Shown here: piece by piece, positions 17,770-30,076 of the stretch
How positions within the stretch are numbered: position 1 is the stretch's first letter
Layout: the number at the start of each line of letters is the position of its first letter
Assembly: GCA_020638695.1 (NCBI GenBank)
Contig: JACKIB010000025.1
Location: 1-64,000, forward strand
DNA: 64,000 bases
Direction of reading: 5' to 3'
Source: Planctomycetota bacterium
GTDB lineage: Bacteria > Planctomycetota > UBA1135 > UBA2386
The notes under the pieces: model-generated
What the model was told of the DNA's origin: nothing
The model's database searches: none
The model's input: only the letters and a program-made list of their open reading frames with translations
Position numbers and translations under genes: made by a program

Positions 17770-20010
17770 GTGTCCAAAGGTCTGCTCGGGCGTTCACAGA
17801 ACCGGAGAACGCGCTTGTCCCTCTTCTCGTGGTGCGCGGCGATCGCGCTCCTCGGGTCATCCACGGCGCCCCTCGCGGCGCAAGTAACCTGGAGTCAGCG
17901 ATCGTTCGTTTCGCTGTTTCAACCGGGATTGGCATTCGCGGCGAACCGCGGCCGCACGGTGTTGTTCGGTTGCTACCACCGCGGTTCGTTGCAGGACGTG
18001 ACTCTGACGATGGAATGGGACGGGCGCGACTGGGTCACGCTCACTCCGGCGACGAGCCCACCCTGGCGCGAGTACCCGGCGCTGGCGTATGACCCCGTGC
18101 GCGGCCGCGTGGTGCTGTTCGGCGGCTGGGACGCCGGCTTCAACGTCCTCAACGACACCTGGGAGTGGGATGGCAACACCTGGACGCAGCGCTTCCCCAC
18201 GACCAGTCCCCCCGGTCGCATCCAGCACGCGATGGCGTACGACACCTCGCGTTCGCGCCTGGTCCTGTTCGGCGGTAATGCCTCCGGCTTCGTCAACGAC
18301 ACGTGGGAATGGGACGGCAGCAACTGGGCGCAGCGCACCCCGGCGACGCGACCCGCGGTCCGCGCGTTCCACACGCTGGCGTATGACGCGGCTCGCGCCC
18401 GGGTGGTGTTGTTCGGCGGTCAGACCTCCGGGGCCAACGATCTCGACGACACGTGGGAGTGGAACGGAACCACGTGGACGCAGCGCACCCCGACCACCAA
18501 GCCGAGTGCGCGCAGCGGTCAGGCCATGGCGTACGACTCGACGCGCGCCCGGGTGGTGCTGTGTGGGGCTCTGTCGGGTGGGCTGCCGAACGACACCTGG
18601 GAGTGGGACGGCAGTACCTGGAGCAAGCGCTCCCCCGTGGCCTCTCCGGTGCAGTCCGGGGTCATGGCGTTCGACTCCGTGCGGGCCCGCATGGTGATGT
18701 ACGGCAACGACACCTGGGAGTACGACGGTTCCAACTGGTTCGGTCGGATCCCGCCGACGACCAATCCACCCGAGCGTGGCGGTCATGCCGTGGCCTACGA
18801 CAGCGGACGGGGTGTGGTGGTGCTGTTCAGTGGGCTCAACGGTGCCGCGGATACCTGGGAGTGGAGCGGAAGCAAGTGGACACAACGATTCCCGGTGGTT
18901 TCCCCGCCGGCCCGCTTCGCACACGCGATGGCCTACGATCCGGTGCGTCAGCGCACCGTGTTGTACGGCGGCAACACCACGGGAACCGGGGTGGGCTTCC
19001 TGGGGGACACCTGGGAATGGGATGGCAACAACTGGACCAAGCTGTCGCCGTTCAACTCGCCCCCGCTGCGGCGTGATCACGCGCTGGTCTACGACGCCGC
19101 GCGCGGGCGCGTGGTGCTGTTCGGCGGCAACAACACCGGCTTCAACCCCACCAACGACACCTGGGAGTGGAATGGCAACAACTGGACGCAGCGCTCTCCG
19201 GCGACGGTGCCGCCCGCCCGTTCGCAGCACAAGATGGCCTACGACGCGGTGCGCGGGCGCATCGTGCTGTTCGGTGGCCAGACGCTGACCGGGAGCTACC
19301 TCGGCGATACCTGGGAGTGGGACGGCAACAACTGGATCGCGCGTGCCCCCGCCAGCAGTCCTTCGGGCCGTTTCCGGCACGCGATGGCGTTCGATCCATC
19401 GCGTGGCCGCACGGTTCTGGTCGGCGGCGCCAACGCTTCGGGTGCGGTGGACGAGACCTGGGAATGGGACGGCGGTAGCTGGACCCGGCGGGCTCCGCTG
19501 GTGACCGCCGGCAACCGCGGCTACCACGCGGTCGCGTTCGACTCCCGGCGCGGGCGCGTGGTGATGCTGGGTGGTTACGAGCAGGGCGCGTTCGAACCGT
19601 CTCCCGTCGTCCACGAGTACGTCGTGCTCGCGGATGTTCTCGGCGCCGGGCACTCCAGCGGCAGCCTGCCGCTGAGCGTCACCTCTCCGCCGCTCTCCCC
19701 CGGTCAGCTGTGCGTGTCCGTGCCGTCGAGCCTCGGCAACGCGATGCTCTTGTTGTCGGTCGGCGATTGCTCGTTGCCGCCGTTGCCGATCAACCTGCCG
19801 TTCTTGTGCCGGAACCCGATGTTCGTGTTCCCCAACCCGGCGACCTGGTTGACGTTCGCCATGCCCGGCAGTCCCGGGGTCGCGTGCTTCCCGATCCCGG
19901 ACCTGCCCGAACTCGCGAACGTGTCGGCTTGCCTCCAAGCGTTGTCGCTGCAGGCGGGGAACTGTGCGCTCGCGTCCGATGGCTTGATCGTCCGGATCCG
20001 CCGCGACTGA
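17770..20010 (+). CDS. Exported Kelch-repeat beta-propeller protein
   Basis: A 746-residue exported protein. I chose the GTG at 17770 because AGGAG lies eight bases upstream and the frame then opens a signal peptide ending STAPLAAQ. About eleven Kelch-like repeats follow, each with a YDxxRxRxVLFGG strand and an NDTWEWDGxxWTQR strand, enough for one or two propellers. The C-terminal 130 residues are a separate Cys-containing domain (SVGDCSLPPLPINLPFLC, then CFPIPDLPE). It resembles the end of the CP-heptad protein at 54638-57245. The protein is probably surface-associated and binding. No enzyme residues are visible. Confidence 0.87.
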   Translation: MSKGLLGRSQNRRTRLSLFSWCAAIALLGSSTAPLAAQVTWSQRSFVSLFQPGLAFAANRGRTVLFGCYHRGSLQDVTLTMEWDGRDWVTLTPATSPPWREYPALAYDPVRGRVVLFGGWDAGFNVLNDTWEWDGNTWTQRFPTTSPPGRIQHAMAYDTSRSRLVLFGGNASGFVNDTWEWDGSNWAQRTPATRPAVRAFHTLAYDAARARVVLFGGQTSGANDLDDTWEWNGTTWTQRTPTTKPSARSGQAMAYDSTRARVVLCGALSGGLPNDTWEWDGSTWSKRSPVASPVQSGVMAFDSVRARMVMYGNDTWEYDGSNWFGRIPPTTNPPERGGHAVAYDSGRGVVVLFSGLNGAADTWEWSGSKWTQRFPVVSPPARFAHAMAYDPVRQRTVLYGGNTTGTGVGFLGDTWEWDGNNWTKLSPFNSPPLRRDHALVYDAARGRVVLFGGNNTGFNPTNDTWEWNGNNWTQRSPATVPPARSQHKMAYDAVRGRIVLFGGQTLTGSYLGDTWEWDGNNWIARAPASSPSGRFRHAMAFDPSRGRTVLVGGANASGAVDETWEWDGGSWTRRAPLVTAGNRGYHAVAFDSRRGRVVMLGGYEQGAFEPSPVVHEYVVLADVLGAGHSSGSLPLSVTSPPLSPGQLCVSVPSSLGNAMLLLSVGDCSLPPLPINLPFLCRNPMFVFPNPATWLTFAMPGSPGVACFPIPDLPELANVSACLQALSLQAGNCALASDGLIVRIRRD

Positions 20011-20030
20011 GATTCCGAACCCGAGCGCGC

Positions 20031-20060
20031 GGGGCGAGTGTCGACAACCGCGCTCGCCCC
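20031..20060 (+). terminator. Hairpin terminator between convergent Kelch gene and remnant
   Basis: An 8-bp stem (GGGGCGAG / CTCGCCCC) with a 14-base loop, 20 bp after the Kelch stop. It could serve both strands. Confidence 0.5.
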
Positions 20061-20233
20061 TGCAGCACCTTGGTGCGGTGGATCCCGTGCTTCGCCAACA
20101 CGAGCTTCATGTGCTCGAAGTCGTCCGCCATGCAGATCTCGACGTAGGGGTTCTCGGGTCGGGAGGGCTCTGCGCGCTCGGCTGGGTCGAGAGACGCACA
20201 GCTCGCGGTGGCGAGGATCCACGCCTGCAGCGG
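20036..20233 (-). pseudogene. Short coding remnant, unidentified
   Basis: On the minus strand a stretch of about 65 codons has strong third-position G/C bias and reads like protein (ENPYVEICMADDFEHM, then KLVLAKHGIHRTKVLQG), unlike the surrounding open frames. Upstream it contains a hydrophobic segment with a lipobox-like ATASC. It has no clear start or stop of its own and runs into the terminator hairpin. I infer the remains of a small gene, or an unrecognised small lipoprotein. The family was not recognised. Confidence 0.35.
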
Positions 20234-20288
20234 CCGAGCGACGGTGTACCAGCATGATCCCCCGCCGGTCCGCGGCATACTGACCGCC

Positions 20289-20900
20289 ATGCTCCGCCCC
20301 CTGTTCGCGGCGATTTCGCGCACGTTCTTCCGTGGACTCGCCGTGGTGCTGCCGGTGGCGATCACCGCCTACGTCCTCTACTGGTTGGTCGCCACGGCGG
20401 AGGCCAGCCTCGGCCCGCTACTGCGTGCGGTCCTGCCGGGCGTCCTGTACTTCCCCGGACTGGGGGTGGTCGCCGGTCTGGTGCTCGTGTTCGCGGTCGG
20501 GATCCTGATGCGGATCTGGTTGCTGCGGCAAGTGATCACGCTGTTCGAGCGCCTGCTCGAGAAGCTGCCGTTGGTGAAGACACTGTTCGGCTCGGTGAAG
20601 GACCTGATGGGGCTGTTCGGCGGGTCCGAGCGCCGGGGGCTCGACCAGGTGGTGTGGGTGTCGCTGGCGGACGGCGCCGCGCAGGTGATCGGCTTCGTGA
20701 CGCGCGACGACCTGGACGGGCTGGTCCCGCCGGAGCAGGCGGGGGACCGGATCGCGGTGTACCTGCCGATGAGCTACCAGATCGGAGGGTTCACGCTACT
20801 GGTGCCGCGGTCCGCGGTCACCGCGACCGAACTCAGCGTCGAGGAGGGCATGCGGTTCGCGATGACGGCAGGGGTGCGGTCGATGCCGGCGCGCGATTGA
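20289..20900 (+). CDS. DUF502 family membrane protein
   Basis: A 203-residue protein with two N-terminal membrane helices (residues 12-35 and 53-77) followed by a soluble domain. The family blocks are GLAVVLPVAITAYVLYWL, PLVKTLFGSVKDLMGLF and YLPMSYQIGGFTLLVP, all typical of DUF502. Homologues occur widely in bacteria and plants (LIKE-COV proteins). The biochemical role is unknown; membrane trafficking or envelope functions have been proposed for the plant relatives. The start is ATG at 20289. Confidence 0.9.
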   Translation: MLRPLFAAISRTFFRGLAVVLPVAITAYVLYWLVATAEASLGPLLRAVLPGVLYFPGLGVVAGLVLVFAVGILMRIWLLRQVITLFERLLEKLPLVKTLFGSVKDLMGLFGGSERRGLDQVVWVSLADGAAQVIGFVTRDDLDGLVPPEQAGDRIAVYLPMSYQIGGFTLLVPRSAVTATELSVEEGMRFAMTAGVRSMPARD

Positions 20901-20933
20901 GCACGCGCCGCGGGCGGAATCGCGCCGGCGTGC
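20901..20933 (+). terminator. Possible hairpin terminator
   Basis: GCACGC directly after the stop codon can pair with GCGTGC at 20928-20933 around a long G+C-rich loop. Weak evidence. Confidence 0.3.
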
Positions 20934-21034
20934 GCGGGGTCGGAACCGCCGGTGTGCCAATTCCCGGGCGCTTGGAATAGAGTCTGCGCGGCCGTCGTCT
21001 GGCGGCGAAGCCGCCGGGCCCGGCGGATCCGAGA

Positions 21035-24034
21035 ATGTCCATGAAGCCCCTCCGACTCGCGTTCCTCGGCACCCTGGTGTCGTGCGGCGTCCTCGCGTTG
21101 TCGGCCTGCGACAACGTCGGCCGCGCTTTCGACCTCAACCGTGGCGACACCAAGGAAACCACCACCAACATCCAGGCGGTTCCCGCCGGTGGGGTGGTGG
21201 TCGACGGCCGGCCGAAGGTGCAGAACGTGTTCCCCAAGGGCAACGGTTGGCCCGGCACGGTGCCAATCGTGGTGGTGTTCAACGAGTCGGTGAACGAGGC
21301 CTCGGTGTCGCCGAGCGGCGGAACGCCGTCGCTGTTCGTGCGGCTGAAGTCGAGCGTGGGTACCGGAACCGGGACGGGCACCGGCACGGGGAGTCCGCCC
21401 CTGCCGGGCAGCTACGATTTCCTGCTCGGGGGTCGCGTTGTGGTGATCCGGCCGTTGCAGCCGTTCGACACCACGCAGATCCAGGAGTACGAGGTGGTCG
21501 CCACCTCCGAGCTGCGCGACACCGACGGGGTCCGCTACACCACCGCGTCGGAGAAGGTGCTCGGCTCGTTCACCCCCGACCAAGCGAGCACGATCGAGGA
21601 CGGTCAAGTGCTGACCGTGCTGCCGGTCGACAACAACCGCGAGGCCTTCCGGGAGGATTCGGTCTACGTGGTGTTCACCAAGCCGGCGACCGAGTCGACG
21701 TTGAAGACCGGCGCCGGCGGCAGCTTCACGGTGCGCCCGGCCGGCGGGACCGCGCTCGACGGGAGCCTCGCGTTCCCGGTGCGGATCGGGGGACTCGGTG
21801 GGGGTGGCGGCACGGCCGACACGCGCGTGGTCGAGTTCAAGCCGAAGAGCGGCACTCGGTTGGCGGCAGCGACCGACCACGAGATCGTGCTCGACGCGAC
21901 GATCGAGTTCGGCACCAACGGCGGCAAGCTCGACTTCCGCAACCGCACGCCGTTCGCCCGCTTCAGCACCGTCGCCCCGCCTTCGGCGAGTTCGGTGACG
22001 GTCGGCAACCCCAGCACCGGTGCGCCGGACAAGGTGAACAGCAACAACGTTGCCGCGCTGCTGCTCGACGTCGCCGTGCCGGCCGACGCCGCGGCCGGCG
22101 ACCGGGTCGATGCGCGCATCTACGGGCTGCACAAGGATGGTGGCCAGACCGGATCGCTGGACTTCGTCGACGCGAGTGCGGTGCTCGCCGGCCCCGGGGC
22201 ACAGACCGCGTCGGTCGACTTCACCGGCAAGCTCGGTGCGCTGGGCGCGCTGCGCTTTCGCGAGGGTCCGCTGTTGTTCGCCGCGCGGTTGGTGCGCGGC
22301 AGCCGCACCACCGGGTTCGTGCGCTCGGCGACCACCAACAACCCGGCGCTGGACGTCACTCCGCCGACCTTGACCCTCCCCGCGGCCGACGGAAACGGCA
22401 ATCGGGTGATCTACACCGACCAGGAGCGGCTGGTGTTCTGGGGACAGGGCGCCGAGGTGCTCGGGGGCGCGACGCTGACGCTGGCCAGCACGCCGGGACC
22501 TGCGCCGGATCCGACCACCGGTACGGTGTTCGGCTTCGGCGCCGCGGGCAAGTTCATGTTCGACCCGATCCTACTGGGTCGTCGCACCGCTCCGCTCGGC
22601 TTCACGCTGACCATCACCGACAGCTCGGGGAACGAATCGATGCCGATCACCGGCAGCATCGTGCAGCGCGGGGTAGTTACCGGTGACGTCACCTCGGGCA
22701 CCCTGACGGTCGAAGCGTACGATGACGCGACCTTTGCGGCGGTGGCCGGTGCGACCGTGGCGATCGAGCCGGGACTGCCGAGCAAGCCCGCGGTCGGTCG
22801 CTTGACGGCGGTCACCGGTGCCGATGGGCGCGCCGTGTTCACCGGGCTCGGTTCGTCGAGCTACACGGTGACGGTGGTGAGCGATGCCCACCACGTGATC
22901 ACGTTGCTGGCGACTCCGGCCGGGTTCGTTTCCCTGCCGCTGCGGCCGCGCGCGAGTGCGGTTGCGAGCCTCGTCGGCGCGGCGGTGTTCACCTCCGCCC
23001 CGCCGACCGGGACGCGCATCCTGGTCGGGTGCAACATCCTCGACGACGTGCGCAACGAGGAAGTGCTGACCGGCGCGAGCACGCCCACCGTGGTGCCGTC
23101 GTCACAGGTGCGGCCGAATCGGCCGTACATGCTGACCGGGCTCGGCGGACCGATCGAGCCGACCGCCAAGCCGACCTTCACCCACTTCGCCTGCTCGGTG
23201 TGCGGCGTGACCGGCCTCACCAAGGAGGCCGCACAGCCGCCGATCGCCCCGGCGGGGAATGCCACCGTGCAGCTGGCGATGCTCCCCGCGGCGTTCCCGA
23301 TCGCGCGCGACCTCGCCGCGACCTACGACAAGGACCTGGGCACATGGGGCGGACTCGACGCCGCCAACCTGGCCGGCACACCGACCGTGCGGGTCATGGC
23401 CAGCGTGTACGGGTTGCCGGGCATGACCGCGGTGGGGACCGGGTTCGCGAAGGTCATGTCGGGGACCATCTACACGATCGACGCGTCGTACTTGATGGCG
23501 CTCGCCACCACCACGCCGGCCAACGGCCCGCTGGTGTCGTTGCAGCCGAAGTTCTGGGTGTCGACCGAGGCCACCGACTCGACGGGCAACGTGGCGCGGC
23601 ACCGGCGCATCATCGACAAGCCGGTCTTGGGTACCACGTTCGCCAGCGCTGCGGTGCCCGGGGTATCGACCCTCACGCCGCCCGGGGGCCCGTCGACCGG
23701 GTCGCCGTCGGTGACCTACGAGGATCGGATGGATCCCACCACGATCCCGTCGGGGTTCGCCTTCCAGGTGATCACCGCGACCGACTCGGGCGGGCGGCAG
23801 TGGCGCGTGCTGCGGCAGGACACCGACGCAGCGACCGGTCCGGTGACCGTGCAGCTGCCCGACTTCGTCGGCTTGGGTGCGACCGGGCTCGGCGTCGGCG
23901 TGTGGTCGGTGTTCTGCGAGAACCACCTGCTGTTCAGCAGCACCTTCGGCGTCGGCGACTACGTGCTGGAGGAGCTGCGCCGGGAAGAGGTGACGTACAC
24001 CCGATCGGTGGCGCTGAACTTCACGGTGAACTGA
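21035..24034 (+). CDS. Large Ig-like surface lipoprotein
   Basis: A 999-residue lipoprotein with lipobox LSAC (Cys25). Residues 60-170 and 185-310 are Big_5/SbsA Ig-like units (VPIVVVFNESVNEASV, VYVVFTKPATESTL) of the kind found in S-layer and adhesin proteins. A short Gly-Thr tract (GTGTGTGTG, residues 109-119) links strands in the first unit. Residues 545-640 form a carboxypeptidase-regulatory-like fold (TVEAYDDATFAAVAGATV, TGADGRAVFTGL). The rest is beta-rich and unassigned. It is probably outer-membrane or cell-surface bound. Its TGA overlaps the ATG of queC by one base (TGATG), an odd partner that suggests cotranscription. Confidence 0.78.
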   Translation: MSMKPLRLAFLGTLVSCGVLALSACDNVGRAFDLNRGDTKETTTNIQAVPAGGVVVDGRPKVQNVFPKGNGWPGTVPIVVVFNESVNEASVSPSGGTPSLFVRLKSSVGTGTGTGTGTGSPPLPGSYDFLLGGRVVVIRPLQPFDTTQIQEYEVVATSELRDTDGVRYTTASEKVLGSFTPDQASTIEDGQVLTVLPVDNNREAFREDSVYVVFTKPATESTLKTGAGGSFTVRPAGGTALDGSLAFPVRIGGLGGGGGTADTRVVEFKPKSGTRLAAATDHEIVLDATIEFGTNGGKLDFRNRTPFARFSTVAPPSASSVTVGNPSTGAPDKVNSNNVAALLLDVAVPADAAAGDRVDARIYGLHKDGGQTGSLDFVDASAVLAGPGAQTASVDFTGKLGALGALRFREGPLLFAARLVRGSRTTGFVRSATTNNPALDVTPPTLTLPAADGNGNRVIYTDQERLVFWGQGAEVLGGATLTLASTPGPAPDPTTGTVFGFGAAGKFMFDPILLGRRTAPLGFTLTITDSSGNESMPITGSIVQRGVVTGDVTSGTLTVEAYDDATFAAVAGATVAIEPGLPSKPAVGRLTAVTGADGRAVFTGLGSSSYTVTVVSDAHHVITLLATPAGFVSLPLRPRASAVASLVGAAVFTSAPPTGTRILVGCNILDDVRNEEVLTGASTPTVVPSSQVRPNRPYMLTGLGGPIEPTAKPTFTHFACSVCGVTGLTKEAAQPPIAPAGNATVQLAMLPAAFPIARDLAATYDKDLGTWGGLDAANLAGTPTVRVMASVYGLPGMTAVGTGFAKVMSGTIYTIDASYLMALATTTPANGPLVSLQPKFWVSTEATDSTGNVARHRRIIDKPVLGTTFASAAVPGVSTLTPPGGPSTGSPSVTYEDRMDPTTIPSGFAFQVITATDSGGRQWRVLRQDTDAATGPVTVQLPDFVGLGATGLGVGVWSVFCENHLLFSSTFGVGDYVLEELRREEVTYTRSVALNFTVN

Positions 24035-24717
24035 TGGCTTCCGGCGCGCCCGCGGGCCGCGCGGTAGTGCTGCTGTCGGGCGGGCTGGACTCGGGGGTTG
24101 CGCTGGCGATGTGGTTGGCGCGACCCGAGCACACCGTGGTCCTGGCGTTGACGGCGGACTACGGGCAGCAGAGTGCCGCTGCGGAGCAGCGCGCGGCGCG
24201 GCGGCTGGCCGAGCGGTTCGGTGTGCCGTGGCGGGCGCTCGAGCTCCCGTGGTTGGGCGACGCGGCGGCGCAAGCCGACTGCGCGCTGCTGCCGGGCGGC
24301 GCGCTGCCGCACGGCACCGCTGCGGACCCGGGTGACGCCTCGAGCGCGGCGGCGGTGTGGGTGCCGGCGCGCAACCTCGTGCTGCTGTCGGCCGCCGCGG
24401 CATTTGCCGAAGCGGCGGGGGGCGGCGCGATCCTGGCGGGGTTCAACCGTGAGGAGGCGGCGACCTTCCCCGACAACTCGGCGGAGTTCGTCACCGCCAT
24501 GGACCACGCGCTGCGGTGGGGGGCTCGACGACCGGTGACAGTGTGCAGCCCGACGTTGCCGTTGGACAAACCGGCGATCGCCGCGGCCGCTCGCCGCCAC
24601 GGTCTCGGTCCGCAGGACTTCTGGAGCTGCTACACCGGGGGTTCCGCCCCGTGCGGTCGGTGCGAGTCCTGTGCGCGGAGCGCGCGCGCGTGGGGCCCTG
24701 CGACTCCGGGCGAGTGA
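24034..24717 (+). CDS. queC: 7-cyano-7-deazaguanine synthase
   Basis: QueC converts 7-carboxy-7-deazaguanine to preQ0 with ATP and ammonia, in queuosine tRNA-modification synthesis. The PP-loop is SGGLDSG at residues 14-20. The zinc site is complete: four Cys in SCYTGGSAPCGRCESC near the C terminus. VPARNLVLL and NREEAATFPDN are conserved family blocks. Length, 227 residues, is normal. No queD, queE or queF lies in the window. The ATG overlaps the lipoprotein stop by one base. Confidence 0.95.
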   Translation: MASGAPAGRAVVLLSGGLDSGVALAMWLARPEHTVVLALTADYGQQSAAAEQRAARRLAERFGVPWRALELPWLGDAAAQADCALLPGGALPHGTAADPGDASSAAAVWVPARNLVLLSAAAAFAEAAGGGAILAGFNREEAATFPDNSAEFVTAMDHALRWGARRPVTVCSPTLPLDKPAIAAAARRHGLGPQDFWSCYTGGSAPCGRCESCARSARAWGPATPGE

Positions 24718-24761
24718 ATTCGGGTGAACGCGCGGAGCCTGCCGGCTATCGTCCGGGGGTC

Positions 24762-25394
24762 ATGTCCTGTGCCCGCACCCGCCGCCTGTCGGCCCTGTCC
24801 GCCCTGCTCTGGCTCGCCGCGTGCTACAACCCGCCGCCGCTGGTCGAGCACCGGCTCCAGAGCGACCCGGAGCTCACCAACCTCAACCCGTCGCAGATCG
24901 CGGTGCTGGCAGTCGAGGACGACACCCCGGGCAAGAAGCTGAAGGACGTCCAGGCCGCGGTGCGCGACGAGCTGGCTGCCCGTCTGCCGTTCCTGCGCTA
25001 CGCGCCGCTCGGGCTGGTCTACGTCGACGGGCGCGCCGGGCGTGCCGCGGTGGCGGCCACCACCGGGGCGTTGTCGGTGCTGGAGCGCGAGTACCTGTCC
25101 GCGGTGACCGCCCAGTTCGAAGGTGCCGAAGCCAAGCCCGATGCGATCCTCGCGGTGGCGGTGTCCCACTGGGACGACTCGAGCCTGCTGATCAACAGTC
25201 GGGTGCGGTTCTCCGCGAAGGTGGCGCTGTTCGGCTGCTCGGCCGGCCGGGTGCTGTGGTCGGGGTCGCTGAGCGGCGAGGTGGAAGCCGGCGGCAAGGG
25301 CCCCGCGCCCCGCGATCCGGTGGCCCGGGCGGAGTCGGCCGCTCGCGAGTTCGCCCGCGCCGTGGTCGCGCAGATGCCACCGCGCCGCTCCTGA
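24762..25394 (+). CDS. Lipoprotein of unknown function
   Basis: A 210-residue protein with lipobox LAAC (Cys21). The mature part begins YNPPPLVEHR and contains a beta-alpha core (SQIAVLAVEDDTPGKKL, PDAILAVAVSHWDDSSL, SGSLSGEVEAG) that loosely recalls GNA1162/DUF799-like envelope lipoproteins. That similarity is my impression and not established. It lies 44 bp after queC in the same direction and may be cotranscribed. Confidence 0.65.
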   Translation: MSCARTRRLSALSALLWLAACYNPPPLVEHRLQSDPELTNLNPSQIAVLAVEDDTPGKKLKDVQAAVRDELAARLPFLRYAPLGLVYVDGRAGRAAVAATTGALSVLEREYLSAVTAQFEGAEAKPDAILAVAVSHWDDSSLLINSRVRFSAKVALFGCSAGRVLWSGSLSGEVEAGGKGPAPRDPVARAESAAREFARAVVAQMPPRRS

Positions 25395-25536
25395 AACCAC
25401 GGAATTGGCGCTGTCGTCGGTCCGGCCGTGCGGCTATCCTCGCGCGGGACCTCGTCCGCTCCGCGTGGAGCGGCGACCGCGGAGCCGGGGACTTTCCCTG
25501 GGCCGCCGGTTCTGCACATTCGCGAGAAACCACGAG

Positions 25537-25815
25537 ATGACCGTTCCCCCACAGACCCGCCAGAACCTGATCGGCGAGCACCGTATCCACTCGACCGACA
25601 CCGGATCCCCCGAAGTCCAGATCGCGCTCCTGACGCAAGACATCGTCGCGCTGACCGAACACATGCGCGCGCATCCCAAGGACTACCACTCTCGCCGCGG
25701 CCTGCTGTTCAAGGTGAGCCGCCGCACCAAGCTGCTGAACTACCTGAACCGCGCTGCCCACGATCGCTACCTGGCGATCACCGAGAAGCTCGGGCTGCGC
25801 CGTGCAGCGCACTGA
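25537..25815 (+). CDS. rpsO: 30S ribosomal protein S15
   Basis: A 92-residue protein that binds 16S rRNA in the central domain of the small subunit. Conserved blocks are HSTDTGSPEVQIALLT, HMRAHPKDYHSRRGLL and RRTKLLNYL. The length is normal (about 89). The start ATG at 25537 fixes the usual N terminus. It is followed after 314 bp by pnp, the widely conserved rpsO-pnp order. Confidence 0.97.
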   Translation: MTVPPQTRQNLIGEHRIHSTDTGSPEVQIALLTQDIVALTEHMRAHPKDYHSRRGLLFKVSRRTKLLNYLNRAAHDRYLAITEKLGLRRAAH

Positions 25816-26129
25816 TCCGACCGATCCACGCGGGGGCAATCGCCTCCCGCACGGCGCCACGAGCGCCCCGATGCTGAGTTTGGCGGTGCCGCGGGAACGC
25901 GGTCGCCACCCCCGCGCGCTGCGGCGCGCGTCCGCCCCACTGGCTCGTCGAGCCGGGCGGGGCATTCCCCGAAGCGGCGTCGCGCGCAATCCGCGGCGGG
26001 ACGCCATGAACCGCGGAGGCATGGCCTCCATCTGAGCAAACGGAGGCCGAGGCCTCCCCACGAGTCGGGCCGTGCAGGACGTACCTGCGCCCGACGTCGG
26101 GGCGCGATCCGCCCCGGAAGGAAGACATC
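25816..26129 (+). promoter_or_regulatory. rpsO-pnp spacer and pnp leader with three hairpins
   Basis: No gene is seen here. Three stems lie before pnp: GGAGGC-ATG-GCCTCC at 26015-26029, GGAGGC-CGAG-GCCTCC at 26042-26057, and a 7-bp stem CGGGGCG / CGCCCCG at 26098-26116. The third runs into the ribosome site (GGAAGG, 26116-26121). The first two share identical arms, so each half could also pair with the other hairpin, giving alternative folds. In E. coli the pnp leader is cut by RNase III and controlled by PNPase itself; a comparable role here is inference. Confidence 0.5.
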
Positions 26130-29324
<3,195 letters not shown>

Positions 29325-29999
29325 GTGGTCGAAAGCGGCCGCCGAACCGGCCGGGACGACGCCTCGGAACGCGGAGGCGCCGACCGCGGGCTCGGACATC
29401 GGGCCGGTGACTCGGACCCCGCCGACGCGACCGCGCTGCCTGGCGCGGACCGCACGGCGGGCGGCCGCTTGATGTTGCTGGAGCCAAGGCTTCGCCTGTT
29501 GATGGCCCACCTGGCGAGCCCGTCCGTCCTGCGTCGCGTTCCGCCCGACGATCTGGTGCAGGAGACTTTCCTGCGCGCGCTGTCGACCGGCGCACTCCCG
29601 GAAGGGGAGACGGACCTCTACCGCTACCTGGTCACCGTGGCGCGCCACTGCGTGGTCGATGCCGCTCGGTCGATCCGCGCCCGCAAGCGCACCGCGCCCG
29701 AGGTGCCCCTGCGGCACGGCGACTGGAGCCGAGCAGGGCTCCACGCCAGCCAGATCGCCGCGACGACCCTGGGGCCGCTGGGGCGCGCCTGTGCGCAGGA
29801 GGAAGCCGATCGGCTTCGCGACGCGTTCCTCCGGCTGGATCCCGACCACCGCCGCGTGATCGGTCTGCGCCAGCTCGAGGGCCTCAGCGCCCGCCAGGCC
29901 GCGCAGCGGATGGGCCGCTCGGAGACGGCGGTCCATTCGCTCTACCGCCGTGCGCTGCTCGCCTGGGAGGTCGCGGCCCGTGAATGTGGCGGGAGTTGA
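29325..29999 (+). CDS. ECF-like RNA polymerase sigma-70 family factor
   Basis: Region 2 is visible as LRRVPPDDLVQETFLRAL with following YRYLVTVARHCVVDAARS. Region 4 is LDPDHRRVIGLRQLEGLSARQAAQRMGRSETAVHSLYRRAL, a typical helix-turn-helix. The frame opens with GTG directly after the pnp stop (TGAGTG), but the first 49 residues are Arg/Gly/Asp-rich and featureless. An ATG at 29472 gives a 176-residue protein closer to normal ECF length and may be the true start. No anti-sigma gene is adjacent. Position implies cotranscription with pnp. Confidence 0.85.
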   Translation: MVESGRRTGRDDASERGGADRGLGHRAGDSDPADATALPGADRTAGGRLMLLEPRLRLLMAHLASPSVLRRVPPDDLVQETFLRALSTGALPEGETDLYRYLVTVARHCVVDAARSIRARKRTAPEVPLRHGDWSRAGLHASQIAATTLGPLGRACAQEEADRLRDAFLRLDPDHRRVIGLRQLEGLSARQAAQRMGRSETAVHSLYRRALLAWEVAARECGGS

Positions 30000-30076
30000 A
30001 CCCGTTCGGCTGGCACACCACGGTTCGGGTGCTACCGTCGATCGCGTTCACCGATACCGAACCCAACCATACCGTC

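Noticed and set aside
29984..30076. Earlier start for the DUF2059 protein
   Set aside because: The upstream codons overlap the end of the sigma gene and place sequence before an otherwise perfect signal peptide.
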